In this document: piece after piece, positions 1 through 5,583 of the stretch
Numbering within the stretch: position 1 is the stretch's first letter
How the letters are laid out: each line of letters opens with the position of its first letter
Source: Bacillota bacterium
GTDB taxonomy: Bacteria; Bacillota_E; RBS10-35; JAJYVN01
Direction: 5' to 3'
DNA length: 6,189 bases
Assembly: GCA_021846605.1 (NCBI GenBank)
Contig: JAJZWQ010000171.1
Span: 1 to 6,189, forward strand
Notes under the pieces: model-generated
Told to the model about the DNA's origin: nothing
The model's input: the letters and a program-made list of their open reading frames with translations, nothing else
The model's database searches: none
Position numbers and translations under genes: made by a program

Positions 1-383
1 ACATGCTGGCCCCCTGACGCGCTATGGCGGACCGGCCCAGCGGCCCGCCCACGCTGGTGCATGGCGCTTCCCTGCGCAAACGGTGACGGAACCCGGAATG
101 ACCCAGGATTGTTCGACAATTGGGCACATCTTCCTGGGCACCTGTGGGGCCTGCCACACGGGCAGGGCCCGGCCGAACAATGGCACGGGTTGGGTTTTCC
201 GCCCGCCAGAGAAGGTTGGGGGGGTTCCTCCGGAGCAGATCTCCTTGATGGCCGGGTCGGAGCCCATCCCCGATACTTTCTCGTTCTCCCACAGCCGAGA
301 TTCAAACGACGAGACCACAGTACAGGAGGCTGTAGGCAGCCGCGTACCTGCCGCTCGCCCTCGCGCCCGCCGCGAAGCGACCC
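1..383. other. No confidently identified gene; possible gene remnant or intergenic DNA
   Basis: Open frames exist on both strands here. A plus frame runs from GTG 83 (or ATG 98) to a stop near 412, and a minus frame runs across the whole region. They share the same wobble positions, so codon composition cannot choose between them. Neither product resembles a family I recognise and neither has a convincing SD. The stretch looks less GC-rich than the rest of the window and holds a G7 run at 218-224. A modest hairpin (CCTGCC 150-155 with GGCAGG 161-166) has no T-tract after it. It could be the decayed end of a gene or plain intergenic sequence; I cannot tell which. Confidence 0.4.
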
Positions 384-406
384 TATGCGACCACCCCAAC
401 CGCATA
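384..406. repeat. Inverted repeat 1 upstream of the toxin-antitoxin pair (candidate operator)
   Basis: Arms TATGCG (384-389) and CGCATA (401-406) are perfect reverse complements separated by 11 nt. The core is ATGC-N13-GCAT, the same as in the second repeat at 420-444. Position, symmetry and repetition suggest a dimeric regulator binds here. AbrB-fold antitoxins commonly repress their own promoters through such palindromes, so the antitoxin encoded downstream is the natural candidate. The right arm overlaps a weak -10-like hexamer, TACGAT (405-410), but no good -35 is seen. Function is inferred. Confidence 0.45.
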
Positions 407-419
407 CGATAGCCCAAGA

Positions 420-444
420 GCATGCAGACTGACACTGTGCATGC
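420..444. promoter_or_regulatory. Inverted repeat 2, candidate antitoxin operator
   Basis: Arms GCATGCA (420-426) and TGCATGC (438-444) are perfect 7-base reverse complements with an 11-nt spacer, giving the core ATGC-N13-GCAT seen also in repeat 1. The two repeat centres are 37 bp apart. A further GCAT occurs at 461-464. A -35-like CTGACA sits between the arms at 429-434, but the nearest -10-like hexamer (TAGCAT 459-464) is 24 nt away, too far for a standard sigma-70 promoter. Autoregulation by the AbrB-type antitoxin starting at 499 is the likeliest role; this is inferred from position and symmetry. Confidence 0.5.
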
Positions 445-484
445 CGATGAGGGTGGTGTAGCATGGGGGGCGGTAGTCCGGTGT

Positions 485-491
485 GGGAGGG
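485..491 (+). promoter_or_regulatory. Ribosome binding site of the antitoxin
   Basis: GGGAGGG lies 7 nt before the in-frame GTG at 499. The other in-frame starts, ATG 463 and GTG 481, have no comparable SD and would add residues before the conserved N-terminal strand of the AbrB fold. This site therefore decides the start in favour of GTG 499. Confidence 0.6.
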
Positions 492-498
492 ATATGGT

Positions 499-807
499 GT
501 GGCGGCTCTGGCGAAGGTGCAAACGCGCGGGCAGTTCACCATCCCCGATGTCATCCGCAAGGCGACCGGCGCCCAGCCCGGAAACTCTCTGCTCGTGCGG
601 GCCACTGGACCAGACACTTTCGAGGTGAAGGTCCTGCCGCAGATCACGGCGGACGACTTCATCGCGGCCATGGCGTTGCGGTCCGATTTGACGCAGGACG
701 ACTTGCATCGGGCCGTGGAGGAAGGCATCGAACGCCGGGTGCTTCCCGCAGGGGATGGGGCACTCGCCGAGGTGGCGGCTGCTCGCGAAGAGGAGGCCCA
801 TCGCTGA
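499..807 (+). CDS. AbrB/SpoVT-fold antitoxin of a VapBC-type module
   Basis: Predicted DNA-binding antitoxin of 102 residues that would neutralise the PIN toxin encoded next and repress the shared promoter. Residues about 5-47 match the swapped-hairpin AbrB/MazE/SpoVT domain: AKVQTRGQFTIP (5-16), then VIRKATG (18-24) and a PGNSLLV segment (27-33), corresponding to the family pattern of strand, G-Q-x-T-I-P, helix, and P-G-[DN] before a second strand. Residues 48-102 are acidic and probably helical, as expected for the toxin-wrapping part; this tail is somewhat longer than in typical short VapB proteins. GTG 499 is chosen because of the SD at 485-491; ATG 463 would add 12 residues. The TGA stop (805-807) overlaps the toxin start, which indicates translational coupling. 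The family assignment is firm; the antitoxin role rests on the neighbour. Confidence 0.85.
   Translation: MAALAKVQTRGQFTIPDVIRKATGAQPGNSLLVRATGPDTFEVKVLPQITADDFIAAMALRSDLTQDDLHRAVEEGIERRVLPAGDGALAEVAAAREEEAHR
791..796 (+). promoter_or_regulatory. Ribosome binding site of the toxin
   Basis: AGGAGG inside the last codons of the antitoxin gene lies 7 nt before CTG 804. This is nearly ideal spacing and is the main argument that the toxin begins at a non-standard CTG. The motif also encodes Glu residues of the antitoxin tail, so by itself it is only moderate evidence. Confidence 0.6.
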
Positions 808-1265
808 GCGAAAGGGTTTGGCTGGACACATCCATCTTCACATCGTCCCTGCAAAACCACAACACCTCTGAAGCGTGCCGCACCGTACTACAGCGCGTGC
901 AACAGGGAGACATCATCGGCGTCCTCGATCCGGTGGTTTTGGCCGAACTGGCCTACATGCTCATCAAGCGCACCTTTGCCCCGCCTGGCCATCCAGAGCG
1001 CACCCGCCAACAGGTTGCTTCCTACCTACTCGGCATGATCGCGTGGCCGGGGATTCACATGGAAGACAAAGACCTCGCCGTATCGGCCCTCGGGGCATGG
1101 GAGGCCGGCGCGGCGGATGACTTGGTGGACTGCTATCTTTTGGCCAGAGCCAATGGCGCCGGGGAGCGCGTCTGTACCGCCAACACGCGGCACTTCCCTG
1201 GAGCGGTGCATCCCGCTGATTTGGTCGGCATGGCGCGGCCTGGAGAGGGAGGGCAGCGGCCGTAG
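804..1265 (+). CDS. PIN-domain ribonuclease toxin (VapC-like), probable CTG start
   Basis: Predicted Mg-dependent endoribonuclease toxin of 153 residues, paired with the AbrB-fold antitoxin just upstream. The PIN fold is recognised from VWLDTSIF (5-12) with catalytic Asp8, LDPVVLAELAYML (41-53) with Glu48, AADDLVDCYLLARA (103-116) with Asp109 (Asp106 nearby), and CTANTRHFPG (124-133), where the fourth position is Asn127. Asn, Ser or Asp occur at that last site in active family members, so activity is plausible. Known VapC toxins cut tRNA or rRNA; the target here is unknown. No ATG, GTG or TTG lies in frame near the start, and the next upstream candidates are deep inside the antitoxin. CTG 804 follows AGGAGG by 7 nt, overlaps the antitoxin stop as CTGA, and puts Asp8 where family members have it. 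The stop is TAG at 1263-1265. Confidence 0.85.
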   Translation: MSERVWLDTSIFTSSLQNHNTSEACRTVLQRVQQGDIIGVLDPVVLAELAYMLIKRTFAPPGHPERTRQQVASYLLGMIAWPGIHMEDKDLAVSALGAWEAGAADDLVDCYLLARANGAGERVCTANTRHFPGAVHPADLVGMARPGEGGQRP

Positions 1266-1684
1266 CGCAAGCGGTGGAGGACCCGGTGTGGTCCGGCCGC
1301 TGGGGTCGGTTGGCGGCCGCCGAACAACGGCCGACCGCGTTCCGTCGGGAGCCGTTCACCCTCCGCGGCAGGTGCCCCCGACGGACATCGACCGCGTGCG
1401 GCTCCTGGCCTGCCGGTCGGTTGCCCCGGCCCCGTTGTGGGTGAGCCCGGCGGCATTGGTGGGCGTGGTCCGCGCCACCGGTGACAGGCGCGGAGGGTCG
1501 GTGCGCGGACCGACGGATCCCGGCCGAGGGATCGTGGATGCGCCATGCGTCATGTTCGGATGGCTCTTCCCACGCACGGGCTCCAGCCGTGAGGGCGGGG
1601 GGCGCTCGCGCCGCGTGCCCGCCGCACGAGCGTTGCGACCCGTCCGGCGCAACCGGCTCAGTCGATCCCCCCTCCACGCCGGCG
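1266..1684. other. Gene-free stretch between convergent genes
   Basis: About 420 bases separate the toxin stop from the stop of the minus-strand methyltransferase. Open frames on both strands exist only because of high GC; their Arg/Pro/Gly-rich products match nothing I know and lack SDs. A hairpin could form from 1304-1312 with 1328-1336 (nine pairs, two of them G-T), and another from GGGCGC (1600-1605) with GTGCCC (1615-1620). Neither is followed by a T-tract, so no intrinsic terminator can be called for either convergent transcript. Confidence 0.5.
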
Positions 1685-2494
1685 CTACAGCCGTCTGGCC
1701 ACCATCAGCTGTGTGAGGTAGGCCTTGCAGATCCGTCCGCCATATCGGCAGTCGATCAGATCGGCCACGCAGTCCAGCAGCCGGCGCCGTCCCTCGGAGT
1801 CCAGGGCGCGATGGCCGGAATACGTGCGCAGGACATCAAGATAGGCCGCCGTGTCGTACGTGATCTCCCAGACGTAGCCGCGGCAGGCGGGCGGAGCGAA
1901 GAGACCGCTCGCCGCGGCGGCGGCCGCGTGCTCGTCCGTGAGGTCGTCGGCCCGGGACAACCGCACGCCGGGGGTTGTCCCGGGCATGAAGCGCTCGTAA
2001 CAGGCCTGCGCCTGTTCAAAGAACGCTTCGTCCCCACCGGCGACGTGCGCGTTGCCGAACACGGCGACCGAGCCACCGGGCCGCAGGGCGCTCGCCGCCT
2101 TCCGCCACCGCACCGCGGGGTCAATCCAGTGGAAGGCGGTTGCCGCCATCACCAGGTCGAACGGCTCCGTCGGCAGCGGCCAGTCTTCGAAGGCGACCGT
2201 GTGCACCTCCACGCCTCCGACGCCCGCGAGGTGGCGCCGTGCGGCCTCGGCCATCGCCGTGCCGAGTTCGACGGCCGTGACGCGGTGGCCACGCGTGGCC
2301 ATCGGCAGCGTCGCCTGGCCCGTGCCGCAGCCGATCTCCAGGACCCGTGCGGCCGGCGGCAGGCCGGCGATGTCCTGCAGGTCGTCGAACAGCGCCTCTG
2401 GGTAGCCGGGGCGCGCACGCTGATACAGTTCGGCGTCCTCGGTGAACGTGACACGCAGCCTCTCCCGGTCGGCTTCCGAGGGTTGGGTGGACAT
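1685..2494 (-). CDS. Class I SAM-dependent methyltransferase
   Basis: Cytosolic methyltransferase of 269 residues with a Rossmann fold; substrate unknown. Motif I is VLEIGCGTGQAT (51-62), the SAM-binding glycine loop. VTAVELG (72-78) carries the acidic Glu76 expected to bind the ribose. FDLVMAATAFHWID (112-125) is the motif typical of the methyltransferase-11/trans-aconitate-methyltransferase-like group, and LRPGG (137-141) is the usual post-motif turn. The C-terminal RYGGRICKAYLTQL segment is seen in many uncharacterised relatives. ATG 2494 is chosen over the longer open frame (to 2758) because it has a strong SD and the extension is low-complexity Pro/Arg/Gly. It lies 286 nt downstream of the glycosyltransferase on the same strand. 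It might methylate a sugar or a small molecule, but nothing in the sequence ties it to the heptose pathway. Confidence 0.88.
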   Translation of the reverse strand: MSTQPSEADRERLRVTFTEDAELYQRARPGYPEALFDDLQDIAGLPPAARVLEIGCGTGQATLPMATRGHRVTAVELGTAMAEAARRHLAGVGGVEVHTVAFEDWPLPTEPFDLVMAATAFHWIDPAVRWRKAASALRPGGSVAVFGNAHVAGGDEAFFEQAQACYERFMPGTTPGVRLSRADDLTDEHAAAAAASGLFAPPACRGYVWEITYDTAAYLDVLRTYSGHRALDSEGRRRLLDCVADLIDCRYGGRICKAYLTQLMVARRL

Positions 2495-2780
2495 CGTCCT
2501 CCCCCTTGCGGGGCTGTTCAGCGGGAGTAGCGCAGCCGGCGCGGCAGGGGGCTGGCCCGTCCCCACTCCGCCCGTCCCCGCACCAGGCCAGCCCACGGGC
2601 CACGCGCGGCCGGCGCGGACGGCCGACCACCCCGACCACGTCCGGGGCCGGGGGGGAATGGCGCGGGGGCAATGTTCCGCGGCCGAAGGCGGGTCAGTTG
2701 GCTCCGCCAACCCACCCATTGCCGGCCTGCCCTCGCGGTGCCGGGGAGGCTCCGCCACCAGCGCTGGCCGGTGCCGCCGC
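2495..2780. other. Leader between glycosyltransferase and methyltransferase
   Basis: This 286-nt gap is extremely GC-rich. It contains a small perfect hairpin (GTTGGC 2697-2702, loop TCC, GCCAAC 2706-2711) about 70 nt after the glycosyltransferase stop, and a 10-base direct repeat GGCTCCGCCA at 2700-2709 and 2748-2757. There is no T-tract, so no terminator is called, and I see no sigma-70-like promoter on the minus strand. The gap is long enough for the methyltransferase to have its own promoter. No small gene is supported. Confidence 0.35.
2497..2507 (-). promoter_or_regulatory. Ribosome binding site of the methyltransferase
   Basis: On the minus strand AAGGGGGAGGA ends 2 nt before ATG 2494, and the GGGGGA part lies slightly further upstream. 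It sets the start at MSTQPS rather than at the longer in-frame opening. Confidence 0.6.
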
Positions 2781-3917
2781 TCAGGCCCCCGTGGCCGCCT
2801 CCCGATAGACCTCGTACGTGGCTTGCGTGGTGGCCAGGCAGGTGAAGGCCCTGCTGTGGGCCAGCCCCGCCTTCGCCATGGCGGCCAGCCGGTCCGGGTC
2901 GTTCAGCACCCGCACCAACGCCCGCGCCAGTCCCTCCTCGTCCTGGGGGTCGAAGAGGACCGCGGCCTCCCCCGCGATCTCCGGGACGGAGGAGCGGTTG
3001 GAGGCCAGCACCGGCACGTTGCAGGCCATCGCCTCCAGCACCGGCAGGCCGAACCCCTCATAGAGGGAGGGGAAGACGAAGGCCGTGGCGCCCTGCAGCA
3101 GGCGCACCAGGGCCTCCCGCCCGACAAACCCCTTCACCGTCAGCCAGGGACCGGGCTCGGCCACCGGCAGCGGGTAGTCCTCCAGCCGCTCGACCCCCAC
3201 GATCCACAGGCCCACGTCCCCCAGTTCGCGCTGGGCGCGGGCGAAGGCGCGCATCAGGAACGGGCCGTTCTTGCGCGGGTCCAGGGCGCCCAGGGCCAGC
3301 ACGTAGCGCTCGGGTACCGGATACCCCTCGGCACGCAGGGCCGCGCGCACCGCGGCCGGATCGCCCGGCACCAGTTCTGGGTTGATGCCCTGCGGCACGA
3401 TGCGGATGCGCTCGGTGCGCAGCCCCAGGATGCGCACCAGGTCGTCGCGGGACTGCGCCGAGATGGTGATGATCCGCCGGGCCCGCCGCGCCTGCCCCGG
3501 CAGGGTCCGCATGCGCACCGCGCGGCCCGCCCCGTGCCGGAACGACAGCTGCTCCCGGCTGAAGGTCGGCCGCACCCACTCGATCAGGTCGTGGATCGTA
3601 TACACCGTCGGGCACGGCGCCAGGCTCGGCCCGTAGTTGCTGGTCAGGTGGAGCAGGTCCAGGCGGTCCTCCCGCGCCGCCCGGGGCAGGGCCCACTCCT
3701 CAAACGTGAGGGGGTTGGTGGCATTCAGGCGCCGCACGCGGAAGCGGGGGTCGGCGACCTCCAGCGCCTCGGTGCGGGCGGGCGCGTCGATGTACAGGAT
3801 GAACTCGTCCGACGGGTCGGCGACCTGGGGCAGGTGGCGGATCAGCACGCCGATGTAGTTGCCGATACCCCGGCGCTCGTCGCGAAACCCGTAGCGGGCG
3901 TCCAGGCCGATGCGCAC
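2781..3917 (-). CDS. GT-B fold glycosyltransferase, family 4
   Basis: Predicted retaining glycosyltransferase of 378 residues that moves a sugar from a nucleotide donor to a growing surface glycan on the cytoplasmic side of the membrane. The N-terminal half starts with VRIGLDARYGF and an RGIGNY segment (16-21), typical of mannosyltransferase-like family 4 enzymes. YTIHDLIEW (106-114) follows. The donor-binding half has ALDPRKNGPF (211-220) and PSLYEGFGLPVLEAMACNVP (283-302), which holds the E-x7-E pair Glu287 and Glu295, then SVPEIAGEAA (310-319). The GTG start at 3917 is required because the first beta strand begins at once and no ATG precedes it in a sensible position. It has no GGAGG, only G-tracts. 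Located 92 nt after gmhB on the same strand, it may use GDP-heptose or GDP-mannose; donor and acceptor are inferred, not shown. Confidence 0.9.
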   Translation of the reverse strand: MRIGLDARYGFRDERRGIGNYIGVLIRHLPQVADPSDEFILYIDAPARTEALEVADPRFRVRRLNATNPLTFEEWALPRAAREDRLDLLHLTSNYGPSLAPCPTVYTIHDLIEWVRPTFSREQLSFRHGAGRAVRMRTLPGQARRARRIITISAQSRDDLVRILGLRTERIRIVPQGINPELVPGDPAAVRAALRAEGYPVPERYVLALGALDPRKNGPFLMRAFARAQRELGDVGLWIVGVERLEDYPLPVAEPGPWLTVKGFVGREALVRLLQGATAFVFPSLYEGFGLPVLEAMACNVPVLASNRSSVPEIAGEAAVLFDPQDEEGLARALVRVLNDPDRLAAMAKAGLAHSRAFTCLATTQATYEVYREAATGA

Positions 3918-3957
3918 TGCCCCAACCCCCGAACCGCCCGATTTCCCCCCGATTCTA
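3918..3957 (-). promoter_or_regulatory. G-tract leader before the glycosyltransferase, possible G-quadruplex and weak -10
   Basis: Read on the minus strand, G-runs of 6, 3, 5 and 4 occur at 3950-3945, 3939-3937, 3930-3926 and 3923-3920, with loops of 5, 6 and 2 nt. This fits the G3+N1-7 quadruplex pattern and lies in the last 33 nt before the GTG start. The five-G run 8 nt before the start is the only SD-like element. TAGAAT (3957-3952) resembles a -10 box (5 of 6), but no matching -35 is seen 16-18 nt upstream. Structure and promoter activity are inferred. Confidence 0.35.
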
Positions 3958-4009
3958 CACAACCCCGTCCCCCGGGGGGTCCGGTCCCGCCGGCGGTGCA
4001 CGGAGGGGG

Positions 4010-4558
4010 CTACCGCCCGCCCAGGATCCGGTCGGCCGCCTCCCCCAGGTCCGCCACCCGGGGGATATCCGGGGGGACCTCCGCAGCCAGCGCGCCCCGC
4101 ACCAGCAGGGGCGCGCACCCGGCCCGCCGCGCGCACTCCACGTCCACCGGGGCGTCGCCCACCAGGTGCGATCGCGCCGGATCCAGCCCGTGGCGGCGGG
4201 CCAAGTCCTCCACCATCCCGGTCCCCGGCTTGCGGCAGGCGCAGGGCCCCGCAAAGCCCGCCACCGTCCCCCGGGGGTGGTGGGGACAGAAGGCGATGCC
4301 GTCCAGCCCCGCGCCTCCCCCCGCCAAGAGCTCGAGCATCCGCGCATGGACCGCCTCTACGTCATCCAGCGTGAAGTATCCCAGCGCCACCCCGCCCTGG
4401 TTGCTCACCAGGTAGCAGGGCAGGCCCGCCGCCCGCAGGCGCCCGATGCCCTCGGCCGCGTTGGGCAACAGCCGGACGTCCGCCGGCCGCCACAGGTAGG
4501 GGACGTGGGCGATGATCGTGCCGTCGCGGTCCAGGAAGACGGCGGGGCGCCCGGTCAT
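4010..4558 (-). CDS. gmhB: D-glycero-D-manno-heptose-1,7-bisphosphate 7-phosphatase (HAD family)
   Basis: Cytosolic phosphatase of 182 residues, close to the usual length for GmhB. It removes the 7-phosphate from heptose 1,7-bisphosphate, the step after the HddA kinase. FLDRDGTI (8-15) supplies the nucleophile Asp10 and acid/base Asp12. VSNQGG (51-56) is HAD motif II with Ser52. The zinc-binding loop characteristic of GmhB is complete: Cys91 and His93 in CPHHP, then Cys106 and Cys108 in CACRKP, followed by Lys110. VGDAPVD (133-139) is the Mg-binding motif with Asp135 and Asp139. ATG 4558 shares one base with the hddA stop (TGATG), and GGAGG at 4573-4569 lies 10 nt upstream, so translation is probably coupled. 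Related histidinol-phosphatases share the fold, but the neighbouring heptose genes favour GmhB. Whether it prefers the alpha or beta anomer cannot be read directly; HddA next door implies alpha. Confidence 0.88.
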   Translation of the reverse strand: MTGRPAVFLDRDGTIIAHVPYLWRPADVRLLPNAAEGIGRLRAAGLPCYLVSNQGGVALGYFTLDDVEAVHARMLELLAGGGAGLDGIAFCPHHPRGTVAGFAGPCACRKPGTGMVEDLARRHGLDPARSHLVGDAPVDVECARRAGCAPLLVRGALAAEVPPDIPRVADLGEAADRILGGR

Positions 4559-5583
4559 CAGGCCCCCGCCTCCGTGTCTGGGACCTGCCAGGCGTGCAGC
4601 CCGCGCTGCTCGAAGGCGAAGGGGACCACGACCGCGCCCAGGTCGGTGAGGCGCTCGGTCAGCTCGTGCTTGCGCCAGTACGGGACGAAAAACAGCATGT
4701 GGCCGCCGCCGCCCGCCCCCAGGATCTTGCCCCCCAGGGCCCCCAGCCGGCGCGCCTCGGCGTAGAGTTCGTCGATCTGCGGGGTGCTGATCCCCCCGTC
4801 CAACCGGCGCTTGGCCATCCAGGCCGTGTGCAACAGGCCCCCGAACTCCTGTAGTCGGCCCTTGAGCAGGGCGTTCTTCATGGCCAGGGTGATGTCTTTG
4901 ATCTCGGCCAGGGCCCCCAGCACGTCCGCGTCCCCGCGGGTGTAGGCGTCGATCTGGCGCCCCACGATGCTCCCGGACAGCCGCGTACGGCCCGTGTAGG
5001 TCAGCACCAGGTTGTATTCCAGTTCCGAGAGGACGTCGGGGTGCGGGCGCAGGGGGTTGACCACCACCCCGTCGGCGCCGAACTCGATGAAGTTGAACCC
5101 GCCGAAGGTCGCCGAGTACTGGTCCTGCATGCCCCCGGCGATCCCCAGATCCTCCCGCTCCAGTTCGTAGGCCAACTGGGCGATCTCGTAGTCGTCGCGG
5201 CGGCGGTGCAGCAACTGCCAGAGGGCGCCGATCAGGGCGACCACCAACGCCGAGGAGGAGCCCATCCCCGAACCCGGGGGCACATCGCTGTGCACGAACA
5301 GGCGCAGACCGGTCTGCAGGGGCAGCCGGCGGAAGACCGCCTTGAACAGGTCCAGGTCCCCGTCAAAGGGCAGGGCCTCGTGCAGCCCGAAGACGGCCGA
5401 GCGCCGGTAGTCCAGGGAATGGACCGTCAGTTCGGGTGCGCTGTCGGGGACAAGGGTGCAGTAGGTGTAGCGGTTGACCGTGGCGCTCAGCACCGCCCCC
5501 CCGTGCAGGCGCGGGTAGGGCTGCACGTCCGTGCCGCCCCCGCAGAAGCTGATGCGCAACGGCGCCTTACTGCGGATGAGCAT
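4558..5583 (-). CDS. hddA: D-glycero-alpha-D-manno-heptose-7-phosphate kinase (GHMP family)
   Basis: Cytosolic ATP-dependent sugar kinase of 341 residues, the typical length for HddA. It phosphorylates C1 of D-glycero-D-manno-heptose 7-phosphate to give the alpha 1,7-bisphosphate. Motif 1 is APLRISFCGGGTD (7-19), motif 2 (the ATP phosphate loop) is DVPPGSGMGSSSA (100-112), and motif 3 is KILGAGGGGHMLFF (286-299). The segment DLGIAGGMQDQYSATFGGFN (145-164) is characteristic of the HddA/fucokinase-like subgroup. ATG 5583 is chosen over a 21-residue upstream extension because GGGAGG (5595-5590) precedes it by 6 nt and because the family begins right before the motif 1 strand. It overlaps the upstream nucleotidyltransferase by 17 nt and gmhB by 1 nt. 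L-fucose kinase is the main alternative but fits the gmhB neighbour poorly. Confidence 0.88.
   Translation of the reverse strand: MLIRSKAPLRISFCGGGTDVQPYPRLHGGAVLSATVNRYTYCTLVPDSAPELTVHSLDYRRSAVFGLHEALPFDGDLDLFKAVFRRLPLQTGLRLFVHSDVPPGSGMGSSSALVVALIGALWQLLHRRRDDYEIAQLAYELEREDLGIAGGMQDQYSATFGGFNFIEFGADGVVVNPLRPHPDVLSELEYNLVLTYTGRTRLSGSIVGRQIDAYTRGDADVLGALAEIKDITLAMKNALLKGRLQEFGGLLHTAWMAKRRLDGGISTPQIDELYAEARRLGALGGKILGAGGGGHMLFFVPYWRKHELTERLTDLGAVVVPFAFEQRGLHAWQVPDTEAGA

Noticed and set aside
143..160. CGACH as a possible c-type heme-binding motif
   Set aside because: One short motif with no export signal, no axial-ligand methionine context and no cytochrome-like sequence around it; chance is the likelier explanation.
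285..335. A tRNA T-arm-like string (TTTGAAT on the minus strand near 300)
   Set aside because: The flanking bases do not pair into a T-stem and no acceptor or anticodon arm can be drawn.
22..831. A 269-codon minus-strand open frame spanning the left end and the antitoxin
   Set aside because: It runs antisense through the clearly real antitoxin gene, has no family match and no SD, and shares wobble positions with the plus frame.
1304..1336. Hairpin after the toxin as an intrinsic terminator
   Set aside because: Nine pairs with two G-T pairs and a 15-nt loop, and no run of T after it; hairpins of this strength are expected by chance at this GC content.
1274..1444. A 56-codon plus-strand open frame from GTG 1274
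   Set aside because: No SD, Arg/Pro-rich tail and no recognisable family; not separable from chance in such GC-rich DNA.
1600..1620. Hairpin near the methyltransferase end as an intrinsic terminator
   Set aside because: Only six pairs including a G-T pair, and no T-tract on either strand.
3967..3982. C/G-run near-palindrome between gmhB and the glycosyltransferase as a terminator
   Set aside because: The runs CCCCC and GGGGGG are directly adjacent with no loop and no T-tract follows.
2442..4415. A 657-codon plus-strand open frame antisense to the glycosyltransferase and gmhB
   Set aside because: Its product is low-complexity Arg/Gln/Gly/His/Pro-rich with no family resemblance, while the minus strand carries complete, motif-bearing enzymes. 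It is a typical high-GC shadow frame.
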